64,000 bases of DNA from Anaerotruncus colihominis. Lineage in GTDB: Bacteria; Bacillota; Clostridia; Oscillospirales; Ruminococcaceae. Location of the stretch: the NCBI GenBank assembly GCA_025146135.1, contig CP102255.1, positions 310,001 through 374,000 of the forward strand, read 5' to 3'. A program made the translations under genes and the position numbers. How positions within the stretch are numbered: the stretch's first letter is position 1; the number at the start of each line of letters is the position of its first letter. The notes under the pieces are model-generated. The model was not told the DNA's origin, did not search any database, and saw only the letters and a list, made by a program, of their open reading frames with translations. Shown here piece by piece: positions 1-7,926 of the stretch.

Positions 1-1108
1 CCAGCTCCAGGTCGGTGTGCGGCAGAAAATCGACCAATTGACGGTCGGGCAGCAGCAGATGGTGGAAATCGCCAAGGCGTTCGGTTCGAACGCCTGGATT
101 GTGGTCATGGATGAACCGACGTCTGCGATCACCGAGGCCGATAAGGAAAACCTGTTTAAGATCATCCGGGAATTGAAGGAAAACAACATTGCAGTCGTCT
201 ATATCTCGCACCGCATGTCTGAAATCTTTGAGATTGCCGACGAAATCACCATCCTGCGCGATGGCCGCCAGGTGATCGCTGGACCGGTATCGGAATTTGA
301 CGAAAATAAGGTGATCCGGCACATGGTCGGCCGCGAACTGAACGATATTTTCACACGTGAAAAGGGCGCGCCCGGCGAGGAGGTGCTGCGTGTTGAGAAT
401 CTCAGCCGCAAAGGCGCGTTTGAGCCGATCAGCTTTTCCGTGCACGCTGGCGAGGTGCTTGGCTTCAGCGGCCTGATGGGCGCCGGACGTACAGAGATCA
501 TGCGCTGTATCTTTGGCCTTGACCGGCCCGACAGCGGTGCGATTTATCTGGGCGGCAAAAAGCTGGAGATTCGCTGTCCGCTTGACGCAATCAAGGCCGG
601 GATCGCGATGGTTTCCGAGGATCGCCGCCGCGAAGGGATTATCCCGCATATGACGGTGCGTGAGAATACGACGCTGGCCGCCCTGCCGTGGATTAGCCGG
701 TTTGGCTGGATCGACGCGAAGAAGGATTTGTCGATCACAGAGGAGTATATTGATTCTCTCAACGTCAAGACGCCGTCCACAGAACAATTGATCATGAATT
801 TGAGCGGCGGCAACCAACAGAAGGTCTGCCTTGCAAAATGGCTCAACCGCAGTCCAAAGGTCGTCATTCTCGACGAGCCGACGCGCGGCATCGACGTCGG
901 CGCGAAGGCGGAGATTCATCGCCTGATTGACCGTCTGACAAAGCAGGGCATCGCGGTCATCATGATTTCGTCCGAGCTGCCGGAGATCATCGGTGCCTGC
1001 GACCGGATCGTCGTTCTTTACGAGGGCCGCATGATGAAGGAGTATCCATCCGGCAGCCGCGTTACGCAGGAACAGATCATGAAAAGCGCCGCCGGCCTTC
1101 CCGCCTGA
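1..1108 (+). CDS. Sugar ABC transporter ATP-binding protein, RbsA/MglA type (5' end outside window)
   Basis: The reading frame is open to the left edge (from base 2), so this is the C-terminal three quarters of a tandem-NBD sugar importer ATPase. The first NBD shows the family's degenerate signature LTVGQQQMVEIAKAF and Walker B VVMDEPTSAIT. The second NBD has a divergent Walker A (GLMGAGRTE), the signature LSGGNQQKVCLAKW and Walker B VILDEPTRGIDVG. Proteins of this kind energise ribose, galactose or xylose uptake and normally sit next to a periplasmic-type binding protein and permease, which must lie to the left. It is the last gene of its operon, because a strong hairpin follows. The sugar cannot be told from the ATPase. 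Confidence 0.95.
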   Translation, partial: QLQVGVRQKIDQLTVGQQQMVEIAKAFGSNAWIVVMDEPTSAITEADKENLFKIIRELKENNIAVVYISHRMSEIFEIADEITILRDGRQVIAGPVSEFDENKVIRHMVGRELNDIFTREKGAPGEEVLRVENLSRKGAFEPISFSVHAGEVLGFSGLMGAGRTEIMRCIFGLDRPDSGAIYLGGKKLEIRCPLDAIKAGIAMVSEDRRREGIIPHMTVRENTTLAALPWISRFGWIDAKKDLSITEEYIDSLNVKTPSTEQLIMNLSGGNQQKVCLAKWLNRSPKVVILDEPTRGIDVGAKAEIHRLIDRLTKQGIAVIMISSELPEIIGACDRIVVLYEGRMMKEYPSGSRVTQEQIMKSAAGLPA

Positions 1109-1532
1109 TTTTCCCCATTTTTTTCAAGAAGCCCGGCAAAAACCTTCCGGCCTTTTTGAAAAAAGGCCTCGGCGAAAAACTTTAATCGGCTGCACCGCGA
1201 ATAGCGGGAGGCGTTGCGCAATCAAAAGTTTTCGTCCGACTTTTGGAGAAGGCAGCGGGAGAGAAAAAAGGCAAGGCCTCTTGTGGGCCTTGCCTTTTTT
1301 CGAGGGCGACGCCTTGCTCCCCGGGCCGCAGCCCTCATAAAAAACGCGGCCGCAGGCCGCAAGGCACCTTGTTCAGAAGCAGCCATGCCAACCAGCAGAA
1401 TCCATAACATACGCCGCAGGGCTGGCGTGGATTTTGCTCCGGTCTTTTTGAAAAAAGCTCGGCAAAAAACTTTAGCCGGCCGAGCCGCGAATGGCATGCA
1501 GGCGCTGCGTTCACACAGGCGTACCGCTGATA
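1109..1532. repeat. Composite intergenic repeat, copy 1
   Basis: The stretch after the ABC ATPase holds no supported gene. It carries two copies of the CTTTTTGAAAAAAG core (near 1152 and 1445), each followed by AAAAACTTTA and a CCGCGAA block, plus a CAAAAGTTTTCG module near 1222, a 15-bp terminator-like stem and a GGGCCGCAGCCCTCATAAAAA block near 1323. The same modules recur near 21.2, 23.5, 32.1 and 39.0 kb. ORFs that cross it on both strands are repeat-driven and look spurious. Confidence 0.75.
1264..1301 (+). terminator. Intrinsic terminator of the sugar ABC operon
   Basis: A 15-bp perfect stem (AAAAAAGGCAAGGCC paired with GGCCTTGCCTTTTTT) encloses a short loop and ends in a T tract. It lies inside repeat copy 1, about 155 bp after the stop codon. 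Confidence 0.75.
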
Positions 1533-1569
1533 AAAGAAAGCCGCCGGGCAATGCCCGGCGGCTTTCTTC
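1533..1569 (-). terminator. Hairpin terminator at the 3' end of the membrane protein gene
   Basis: The stem AGAAAGCCGCCGGG / CCCGGCGGCTTTCT (14 bp) lies just past the stop of the minus-strand membrane protein. Its A/T-rich ends suit termination from either side. Confidence 0.7.
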
Positions 1570-1579
1570 TATTCGTATT

Positions 1580-2434
1580 TCAGTTTGCCTCTCCTGCGGC
1601 ATGCGCGGCCTTTCGCTGGATGGAAAGCCCCAGGGATGCGGCATACAGGCCCAGGCAGAGATAAAGAACCGAGCCGGTCAGCGGAAGGCCAAAGGGGAAG
1701 GCGCGCCCGGCCAGTGACGCAACGATCGACGGGATTGAAAGCGTCAGCGACAAAAGCGCGAACGGCAGGCCGAACGCCGCCAGCTGGCGCACGCCCTTAT
1801 CGTGTCCGATTCCGGAGAGAACACGCCCATGCGCGAGAAAGAAAGGCGCTCCAAGCACCATCGACATGACGGCCAGCATCTGGTCCGAAACATGGCGGAC
1901 GGCTGTAAAATCCATGAATGTGACAAGCAGCTGCGCAACCTGCCAAACAAGCAAAACAAGCAGCAGCCAGCCGTTCATTCCGCCCGCGCCGGACTGACCG
2001 CGCGCGCGCAGGCCAACTGCGATCAGGATGCCGCCGGAAAGCGCCGGCACGATTCCCATGAAAACAAAAACGCCGAGCGTTGAAAACAGGAAGGCGAGCG
2101 GCGATGCGTCGGAGACAGAGGAGATTTCCGCAATTGAGGCGGAAATACGTCCAGCCGCAAACAGGAGCAGCGCCGCGCCGGAAAGTATCGAAAACAAACG
2201 CGCCGCGCTGCCGAAACAAACACAACGGATTTCAGAAGTTCTTTTCAGCATAGGCAAAACGATCAGCGCAGCGGTTGATACAGTCAAAAGCAGGTTGAAC
2301 AGGAGGACGAGCGCGTCATATCCCTCGTAATATCCGGTGTCGGGATCGATGGATATAAACTTGAGCGCGCAGCGCAGCAGGACGCACAGAATGGCGGCCG
2401 CCAAAAACAGGCGCTTTGAGAGCTTGATTGTCAT
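1580..2434 (-). CDS. Polytopic membrane protein, unknown function
   Basis: A 284-residue hydrophobic protein with about seven to eight predicted membrane segments, beginning with a short basic N-terminus and the helix LFLAAAILCVLLRCAL. I recognise no family motif. The start is the ATG at 2434, with GGAGG five bases upstream; an upstream TTG in frame overlaps that ribosome site and is unlikely. It stands alone between a hairpin terminator and the terminator of the citrate synthase gene, so it is probably monocistronic. Reading frame, ribosome site and hydrophobic pattern support a real gene; the function is open. Confidence 0.8.
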   Translation of the reverse strand: MTIKLSKRLFLAAAILCVLLRCALKFISIDPDTGYYEGYDALVLLFNLLLTVSTAALIVLPMLKRTSEIRCVCFGSAARLFSILSGAALLLFAAGRISASIAEISSVSDASPLAFLFSTLGVFVFMGIVPALSGGILIAVGLRARGQSGAGGMNGWLLLVLLVWQVAQLLVTFMDFTAVRHVSDQMLAVMSMVLGAPFFLAHGRVLSGIGHDKGVRQLAAFGLPFALLSLTLSIPSIVASLAGRAFPFGLPLTGSVLYLCLGLYAASLGLSIQRKAAHAAGEAN

Positions 2435-2570
2435 AATGACCTCCAAAATTGGGGATATATCGTTGCGGGAAAATCTGTGTGAAACGTCCCGCCGAATGGG
2501 CCTTCGGCAGAAATACTTCTAATAATTATACCGCCTGGCCGCGCTGCGGTCAAGCGGTATTTCTGCTGCG

Positions 2571-2593
2571 AAAAACAGGACGGCGCCTGTTTT
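2571..2593 (-). terminator. Terminator of citrate synthase gene
   Basis: AAAACAGG / CCTGTTTT is an 8-bp stem with a 6-base loop just past the citrate synthase stop. On the minus strand it continues into TTTTTCGC, a usable U tract. Confidence 0.65.
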
Positions 2594-2605
2594 GATGCGC
2601 GCTGT

Positions 2606-3997
2606 TCAGACTGCGGCGGTGGCGCGTGATTCAAGTGGGATGTAATCGCGCGGATGAACAATCGACTTGAACGCTGGCCGCACAATTTTGCCGCCGGTTG
2701 AAAGCTCCTCCAGGCGATGCGCGCACCAGCCGGCTGTACGCGCGCATGCAAACAGCGGCGTGTGCAGCTCGTCGGGGATGCCAAGCATCCGGTAGACAAG
2801 CCCGGAATACAGATCGATGTTGGCGCAGATCGGTTTGTCGCCGCCCTGCTTTTCGTGAAGAACGTCCGGCGCAAGCCGTTCGATTGCGTCGAGCAGGCAA
2901 AATTCCGCCTCGAATTCTGTGCCACGCGCTAGGCGGAGGGCGTTCTCCTTGAGCAGACGCTCACGCGGATCGCTCTTTGTATAGACGGCGTGCCCCATGC
3001 CATAGATCAACCCGGAACGGTCGCCGGCTTCCCTGCGCACGACACGCCGCAGATAATCGCGGATTTCACCGTCGTCATCCCAATTACGAACGTTGGCCTT
3101 GAGATATTCAAGCTGCTCGATCACCTTAAAGTTTGCGCCGCCGTGACGAGGACCCTTGAGCGCGCCGATACCGGCGGAGATCGCTGAATACGTGTCGGTG
3201 CGCGACGAGGTGAGCACGCGCACTGCGAACGTGGAGTTGTTGCCGCCGCCATGCTCGCTGTGAAGCGTCAGGCACAGGTCGAGCAGATGCGCTTCATCTT
3301 CGGTAAACTGTTTGTCGGAGCGCAGCATGCGCAGAATATTCTGCGCGGTGGAAAATTCCGGATTCGGGTTGTGCAGATACATGCTGCGCCCATCGTAAAC
3401 GCGCTTTTTCACCTGATAAGCCGCCGCCATAATCGACGGCATCCGCGCGATAAGCTGAATAGACTGGAGCATGACATTTTCGATCGAGGTGTCCTCCGGC
3501 GCAGGATCATATGTATACAGCGCAAGCACCGACCGCGCGAGCATATTCATGATGTTTGGGCTGGCGGCCTTCATAATCATGTCCTCGGTGAAGTTGTCAG
3601 GAAGCGCGCGCGCGTCAGAGAGGATATCAAAAAAGCGGCGGAGCTGCATGCCGTCCGGAAGAAAGCCGAGCAGCAAAAGCCAGGCTGTTTCCTCAAAGCA
3701 ATAACGGCCGCCGGCCTGCGCGCCTGCAATCAGGTCGCGGATACTGTAGCCGCGGTAAGTCAATTCGCCGTCGATGGGGACCTTTTCGCCTTCGCTCAAC
3801 AGATAGCCGTGTACGTTGCAGATCTGTGTGATCCCCGCCAGCACACCGGTGCCGTCGGCATTGCGCAGGCCGCGCTTGACCGCAAATTTTGAAAACAGCT
3901 CCGGATCAAAGCTGTTATACTGCGCGTACTGCCCGCATAGTAATTGAATGTCCTGTTTTAACTGCGCATCGGGCGCGCTGACTGTTTTACCGAGCAT
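2606..3997 (-). CDS. gltA: Citrate synthase
   Basis: A 463-residue citrate/2-methylcitrate synthase that condenses acetyl-CoA with oxaloacetate. The family's hallmark stretches are present: LHSEHGGGNNSTFAVRV with the first catalytic histidine, the GALKGPRHGGAN loop, GMGHAVYTKSDPRERLL with the second histidine, and the C-terminal PDELHTPLFACAR region. The start ATG at 3997 has AAAGGAG nine bases upstream. No aconitase or isocitrate dehydrogenase is next to it, so it stands alone here. It probably feeds the oxidative branch of an incomplete TCA cycle towards glutamate. A 2-methylcitrate role cannot be excluded, but no propionate genes are nearby. Confidence 0.95.
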   Translation of the reverse strand: MLGKTVSAPDAQLKQDIQLLCGQYAQYNSFDPELFSKFAVKRGLRNADGTGVLAGITQICNVHGYLLSEGEKVPIDGELTYRGYSIRDLIAGAQAGGRYCFEETAWLLLLGFLPDGMQLRRFFDILSDARALPDNFTEDMIMKAASPNIMNMLARSVLALYTYDPAPEDTSIENVMLQSIQLIARMPSIMAAAYQVKKRVYDGRSMYLHNPNPEFSTAQNILRMLRSDKQFTEDEAHLLDLCLTLHSEHGGGNNSTFAVRVLTSSRTDTYSAISAGIGALKGPRHGGANFKVIEQLEYLKANVRNWDDDGEIRDYLRRVVRREAGDRSGLIYGMGHAVYTKSDPRERLLKENALRLARGTEFEAEFCLLDAIERLAPDVLHEKQGGDKPICANIDLYSGLVYRMLGIPDELHTPLFACARTAGWCAHRLEELSTGGKIVRPAFKSIVHPRDYIPLESRATAAV

Positions 3998-4168
3998 GGC
4001 GGAAGGCTCCTTTCCGGCGCGTCGCCGGCAGAGGCCGGACGAGCATTTTTGAATCAGCTATATTTTCCATATTCAATTGTATCGCCCAGTCGCCGTAAAG
4101 TCAAGAGTATATTCAAGCAAAATGCAGGATTGGAAACGTATTCTTTCAAAAACAAAGGGGGAAGTGCA

Positions 4169-5272
4169 ATGCGGTACAATCTGTTTGCGGGCGTCGTATT
4201 CGCCGCGGCGATGTTTTTAATCCCATTGATGGCGCTGAACGGGGGAATACAGGAGCAGGCCGGCACGGCCCTGACATCTTCAGCGCCGCCGCAGGCGGCG
4301 GATGTACAGGAGACGGATGTGCAGACGCCGGAATCTGAATCATCGCAGGCAGCGGCAAAGCAGGAGAGTCTGCAAACGCCTGTTGCACAGGTTGATGACA
4401 GCGGATTTCGCATCCTGGACGAACGAACGGGGAAGGTATTTGAGGTGAGCGCACAGGATTATGTGCGCGGCGCGCTGGCGGCTGAGATGCCGCCGACCTT
4501 CCATCCGGAGGCGCTCAAGGCACAGGCGATCGCTGCGCATACATACGCTTTGAATCTCAAGCAGTCGCGCCGCGCTGCAGAAGAACCAGACCCGGCGCTC
4601 AAGGGCGCTGATTTCACGGCTGATCCTGCCGATTGGAAAACATATACTACAAAGGACCTGTTTTATGAGCGTTACGGTACGCTTGCCGACGCATGGTGGA
4701 AAACCATCTGCGCCGCAGCCGACGCTGCATATCCGTACATCATGCTGTACGATGACGAGCCGATCGTCGCGGCATACCATTCCATGAGCAGCGGAACGAC
4801 CGAGGACGCGTCAAACGTCTGGCTCGGCGGCGCGCCGTATCTTGTCCCGGTGGACAGCTTCGGCGACACGCTTGCGCCAGATTACACAACAACCGAAACG
4901 TTCACCGCCGATCAGGTGCGCCAGGCGCTTTCGGACGGCTGTCCGGACATTGCTCTCGGCGATGATCCGTCGTCCTGGCTCACAGTGGAGGAGCGGTCCC
5001 CGAGTGGCTATGTCACAGAGCTTTCCGCTGGCGATCAGACGATTTCAGGCGCGGACCTGCGCGGAATGCTCGGCCTGCGTTCGTCTGATTTTTCCATCGC
5101 ATGCGACGGATCGTCGTTTACCTTTACCGTCAATGGCTACGGCCACGGCGTCGGCCTGTCGCAGTACGGCGCGGACTATATGGCCAGGCAGGGCGCGACG
5201 TTCGACGAGATTTTGACCCACTATTATAAGGGCGCCCAGCTCGCCATCATCAAAGGTCAGTCCGACGCGTGA
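4169..5272 (+). CDS. spoIID: Stage II sporulation protein D (SpoIID/LytB family)
   Basis: A 367-residue membrane-anchored lytic transglycosylase of the forespore engulfment machinery. One N-terminal membrane helix (FAGVVFAAAMFLIPLMAL) is followed by a low-complexity linker rich in Q, S and E, then the SpoIID domain. Family stretches are EALKAQAIAAHTYAL, SSGTTEDASNVWLGGAPYL and the C-terminal GYGHGVGLSQYGA. Start ATG 4169 has GGGGGAAG upstream; a longer in-frame ORF begins at 4049 without a ribosome site. Its presence implies an endospore former, although no spoIIQ or spoIIID neighbour is visible. The last 16 bases overlap the end of the convergent lipoprotein gene. Confidence 0.92.
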   Translation: MRYNLFAGVVFAAAMFLIPLMALNGGIQEQAGTALTSSAPPQAADVQETDVQTPESESSQAAAKQESLQTPVAQVDDSGFRILDERTGKVFEVSAQDYVRGALAAEMPPTFHPEALKAQAIAAHTYALNLKQSRRAAEEPDPALKGADFTADPADWKTYTTKDLFYERYGTLADAWWKTICAAADAAYPYIMLYDDEPIVAAYHSMSSGTTEDASNVWLGGAPYLVPVDSFGDTLAPDYTTTETFTADQVRQALSDGCPDIALGDDPSSWLTVEERSPSGYVTELSAGDQTISGADLRGMLGLRSSDFSIACDGSSFTFTVNGYGHGVGLSQYGADYMARQGATFDEILTHYYKGAQLAIIKGQSDA

Positions 5273-5604
5273 TCTGATTGCCGCGCGAGGAAGGTGTCGA
5301 TATCCCCGCCGCGCAGCTCCACCGCTTCCTGCGCGCGTGTCAGGCGGATGTACATGGGCGGCTGCTCCCTGCTTGGTCCGCCGACTATCAGAGTGTATTC
5401 ATCATCAATGGGATAGCGCAGCACGATCATCCCGGAACCGACGTCGCTGCATTCATACCGGTCAAAGTCGCTCCAGGTCAGAGCATCGCCCTTTTGAGAA
5501 AGCCGCCGGATATTTTCGAGCGTAAGCTGCTTGTTCTGTGCGCCGCAGCCGGCGCACAGAACAGCCGCCAGCAGGAGGATAGCGGCAGATCGTTTCGGAT
5601 TCAT
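5257..5604 (-). CDS. Small putative lipoprotein
   Basis: A 115-residue protein with a lipoprotein signal peptide: basic MNPKR, a hydrophobic run and the lipobox LCAGC. The mature part of about 95 residues is soluble and shows no motif I recognise. It is convergent with spoIID and the two stop regions overlap by 16 bp, with no room for a separate terminator. Signal peptide and frame make the call plausible; the function is unknown. Confidence 0.75.
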   Translation of the reverse strand: MNPKRSAAILLLAAVLCAGCGAQNKQLTLENIRRLSQKGDALTWSDFDRYECSDVGSGMIVLRYPIDDEYTLIVGGPSREQPPMYIRLTRAQEAVELRGGDIDTFLARQSDHASD

Positions 5605-5704
5605 AGCGGGTTCACCCTTTTAATCATGGGATACTTCTATTTTATATGTGCGCAGAGTGGGCGTCAAGAAAATTGGCGGCCTTGCGGCAGATTTGCAGGC
5701 GCTC

Positions 5705-5733
5705 TTGACAGATAGTCCGGATGGGGGTATGCT
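5705..5733 (+). promoter_or_regulatory. Sigma-A promoter for the 134-residue membrane protein
   Basis: TTGACA, a 17-base spacer and TATGCT lie 46 bases before the next gene. The -35 hexamer is a perfect consensus. Confidence 0.7.
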
Positions 5734-5779
5734 GAAATTGATCGTATGGGCGTGCGATGATGGAAAGAAGGCGTGATGG

Positions 5780-6184
5780 ATGAAAAGAAACGGCCGGACC
5801 GGTTGGCCCATAAATCTTGCGCTCCTTGTGTTTCCGCTGCTGGCGCCTCTGTCGCTGGCAGCCCAGGCGGCGTTTGGGGCGCAGATGCGCAGGATGGACC
5901 TGAACGTGCCGTTGTACGTCTGTTTTTGGGCAGCACAGTTCATCGCTCTGGCCTGTTTTCTCTGGGCGTTCTTTTTAAAAAAGGCGCGGCGCCATCCGCT
6001 TGCGGCGGTTGGCGGGCTGCTTGTCCTGACCGTGTGCGCGCTGCCGCCGGTGTTAAAAGCGGTATCCTATTCGCTTTATTCGGCTTTCTATGGACAGCTT
6101 CAGACAGCAATTTTGCTTTATGGGCTGATATTTACGCTTTATATCCTGTTGCTCATTGACTGCTCTGTGAAGCGCGGGGCATAA
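5780..6184 (+). CDS. Four-helix membrane protein, unknown function
   Basis: A 134-residue protein with four predicted membrane helices and a basic N-terminus (MKRNGRTG). Helices two and three are separated by KKARRHP, which suggests a cytoplasmic loop. No family is recognised. It has its own promoter (TTGACA-17-TATGCT) and a strong terminator directly after the stop, so it is monocistronic. AAGAAGG precedes the start ATG at 5780. The gene is well supported as a transcription unit, not as to function. Confidence 0.8.
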   Translation: MKRNGRTGWPINLALLVFPLLAPLSLAAQAAFGAQMRRMDLNVPLYVCFWAAQFIALACFLWAFFLKKARRHPLAAVGGLLVLTVCALPPVLKAVSYSLYSAFYGQLQTAILLYGLIFTLYILLLIDCSVKRGA

Positions 6185-6193
6185 AACAACACA

Positions 6194-6228
6194 AACCGGC
6201 CGCCGTCTTTATCCGGCGGCCGGTTTTA
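6194..6228 (+). terminator. Intrinsic terminator
   Basis: AACCGGCCGCCG / CGGCGGCCGGTT is a 12-bp perfect stem followed by TTTT, ten bases after the membrane protein stop. Confidence 0.85.
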
Positions 6229-6297
6229 GCTTTCAAACCCCGAAAGGCGATGCGCCCGATTTTTCAAACAGGCTCTAGGAATGGGCGGGGGAATGTG

Positions 6298-6326
6298 ATA
6301 GAATAAATGTGTGGCATTTATTCTAT
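6298..6326. promoter_or_regulatory. 12-bp inverted repeat upstream of the aminotransferase
   Basis: ATAGAATAAATG and CATTTATTCTAT form a perfect 12-bp inverted repeat around TGTGG. A second GC-rich stem (GGCCGGC / GCCGGCC, 6428-6444) stands directly before the ribosome site. The 6229-6464 stretch has no supported gene; the A/T-rich repeat is an operator or transcript-start candidate. Confidence 0.45.
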
Positions 6327-6464
6327 TCTTTATGGCCGGGGCGATACGCGGGCGCGGCCCGCTGTCGCCCTGATGGCCGATTCGATCATGCCGCGCTGCG
6401 GACACGATCAAAAAAAGGAAAAACGAGGGCCGGCCAAGCCGGCCGGGAAAAGGGGCTGCTGTCT

Positions 6465-7631
6465 GTGGAATTCGCAAAGCGCATGGACCGGTTTGGCGTT
6501 GGAATTTTTTCGGTCCTGCTCGACATGAAGAAAAAACAGCTTGCGCAGGGACGTCATGTGGTCGATCTAAGCGTCGGCACGCCGAATATCCCGCCCGCGC
6601 CGCACATCATCGACGCGCTGTGCGAGGCGGCGCGCGACGAACATAATTACGTCTACGCGATCAGCGATACCGAGGCCCTTTCGGACGCTGTCGCCGCGTG
6701 GTATGCGCGCCGTTACGGCGTGACGCTCGATCCGCGCTCCGAGGTGGTTTCTCTGCTCGGCTCGCAGGAAGGGCTTGCTCATATCGCGCTGGTCGCCGCA
6801 GACGAAGGGGACGTTGTGCTTGTGCCCGATCCGTGTTATCCGGTGTTCGGCGGCGGCCCGCTGATCGCCGGCGCAAAGCTGTGCTATATGCCGCAGCGCC
6901 GGGAAAACGGATATATCATCGACCTTGCGGCGATCCCGGAGGAGGCGGCCAGAGCTGCCAAACTGATGGTTGTTTCGTATCCCAACAACCCGACGACGGC
7001 CATCGCGCCCGATTCCTTTTACCGCGATCTGATCGCGTTCGCAAGAAAATATGATATCATTGTCCTGCACGACAACGCGTACAGCGAGCTGGTGTTCGAC
7101 GGCGAAACCTGCGGCAGCTTCCTGCGCTTTGAGGGCGCGCGCGACGTGGGTGTCGAATTCAATTCGCTCTCTAAAACATACGGTCTGGCCGGCGCGCGCA
7201 TCGGATTCTGCGTTGGCAACCGCGAGGTGGTCGCCAAGCTGGCTGCGCTCAAATCGAACATGGATTACGGCATGTTTTTGCCGGTGCAGAAGGCGGCGAT
7301 CGCGGCTGTGACAGGCGATCAGTCGTGTGTGGAGACAACGCGCCGCGCCTATCAAAACCGCCGTGATATCCTGTGCGGCAGGCTAAATGCGATCGGCTGG
7401 CCGATTGATAAGCCGCGCGCGACGATGTTCGTCTGGGCGAAGCTGCCGCCGCGCTTTACAAACGCGCAGCAGTTCGCCGTGGAGCTGCTTGAACGCGCGG
7501 ACGTGCTGGTCACGCCGGGCAGCGCGTTCGGGCCGTCCGGAGAAGGGCATGTGCGCCTCGCGCTTGTGCAGGACGAGGCGGAGATGCGTTATGCAATCGA
7601 TGCGATCGACGCCTGCGGCATCCTGAAATGA
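6465..7631 (+). CDS. PLP-dependent class I/II aminotransferase, LL-DAP aminotransferase-like
   Basis: A fold-type I aminotransferase of about 388 residues. Visible family elements are DLSVGTPNIPPAP, the YPNNPTTAIAPDSFY substrate/PLP loop, the HDNAYSELVF aspartate region and SLSKTYGLAGARIGF with the Schiff-base lysine. The pattern is closest to LL-diaminopimelate/alanine-type aminotransferases. I place the start at GTG 6465, nine bases after AGGGG; ATG 6483 is the alternative. The longer in-frame extension to 6309 crosses the hairpins and looks untranslated. No lysine genes adjoin it, so the substrate is inferred only. Confidence 0.85.
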   Translation: MEFAKRMDRFGVGIFSVLLDMKKKQLAQGRHVVDLSVGTPNIPPAPHIIDALCEAARDEHNYVYAISDTEALSDAVAAWYARRYGVTLDPRSEVVSLLGSQEGLAHIALVAADEGDVVLVPDPCYPVFGGGPLIAGAKLCYMPQRRENGYIIDLAAIPEEAARAAKLMVVSYPNNPTTAIAPDSFYRDLIAFARKYDIIVLHDNAYSELVFDGETCGSFLRFEGARDVGVEFNSLSKTYGLAGARIGFCVGNREVVAKLAALKSNMDYGMFLPVQKAAIAAVTGDQSCVETTRRAYQNRRDILCGRLNAIGWPIDKPRATMFVWAKLPPRFTNAQQFAVELLERADVLVTPGSAFGPSGEGHVRLALVQDEAEMRYAIDAIDACGILK

Positions 7632-7634
7632 GAC

Positions 7635-7788
7635 CCTGAATTCACAGCCGGAGGATGCCGGACAGGCGAGGAATTTTGTACCTGGGAAAGAAAATTTTTG
7701 CAGGCGGGCTGTCGGCCGGCAAGAAAATTTAACGCGCAGCGCAAGCAAAAGACCCGTCTGAACGGCGTTTGGCGGCTGTGAATTCAGG
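7635..7788. repeat. Inverted-repeat-bounded intergenic element
   Basis: CCTGAATTCACAGCCG at 7635-7650 is the exact reverse complement of 7773-7788, so 154 bp are bounded by 16-bp inverted repeats. The right end with its flank (ACGGCGTTTGGCGGCTGTGA) recurs with few changes near 23680-23712. The interior has no ORF. It resembles a small non-coding mobile or REP-type element. Confidence 0.6.
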
Positions 7789-7797
7789 CTCCAAATA

Positions 7798-7828
7798 AAA
7801 ACGCGCCGGTCCTGCGCCGGCGCGTTTC
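7798..7828 (+). terminator. Terminator between aminotransferase and trkA
   Basis: ACGCGCCGG / CCGGCGCGT with AAA and TTT flanks gives a stem of about 12 bp around a TCCTGCG loop. Confidence 0.7.
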
Positions 7829-7837
7829 ATATACTGC

Positions 7838-7866
7838 TTGCCATGCTGTGCGATTTGTGATAGAGT
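7838..7866 (+). promoter_or_regulatory. Sigma-A promoter of trkAH
   Basis: TTGCCA, 17-base spacer, TAGAGT; 60 bases upstream of the trkA start. Confidence 0.55.
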
Positions 7867-7926
7867 GAGGCTGAAAAGCCTTTGAATGGAACGCGGCGCC
7901 AAGCCGTGGGATGGAGAAGAAAGAAC

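Noticed and set aside
1214..1717. 167-codon plus-strand ORF
   Set aside because: It runs through repeat copy 1, a terminator and the 3' end of the membrane protein gene, and has no ribosome site or recognisable domain; low complexity (R, A, K) reflects GC-rich repeats.
5257..5604. Plus-strand ORFs (5278-5715, 5337-5525) opposite the small lipoprotein
   Set aside because: The minus-strand frame has a signal peptide with a lipobox; the plus frames have neither ribosome site nor domain.
6309..6464. N-terminal extension of the aminotransferase
   Set aside because: It crosses two hairpins, is Arg-rich and has no family similarity; GTG 6465 with AGGGG fits the family N-terminus.
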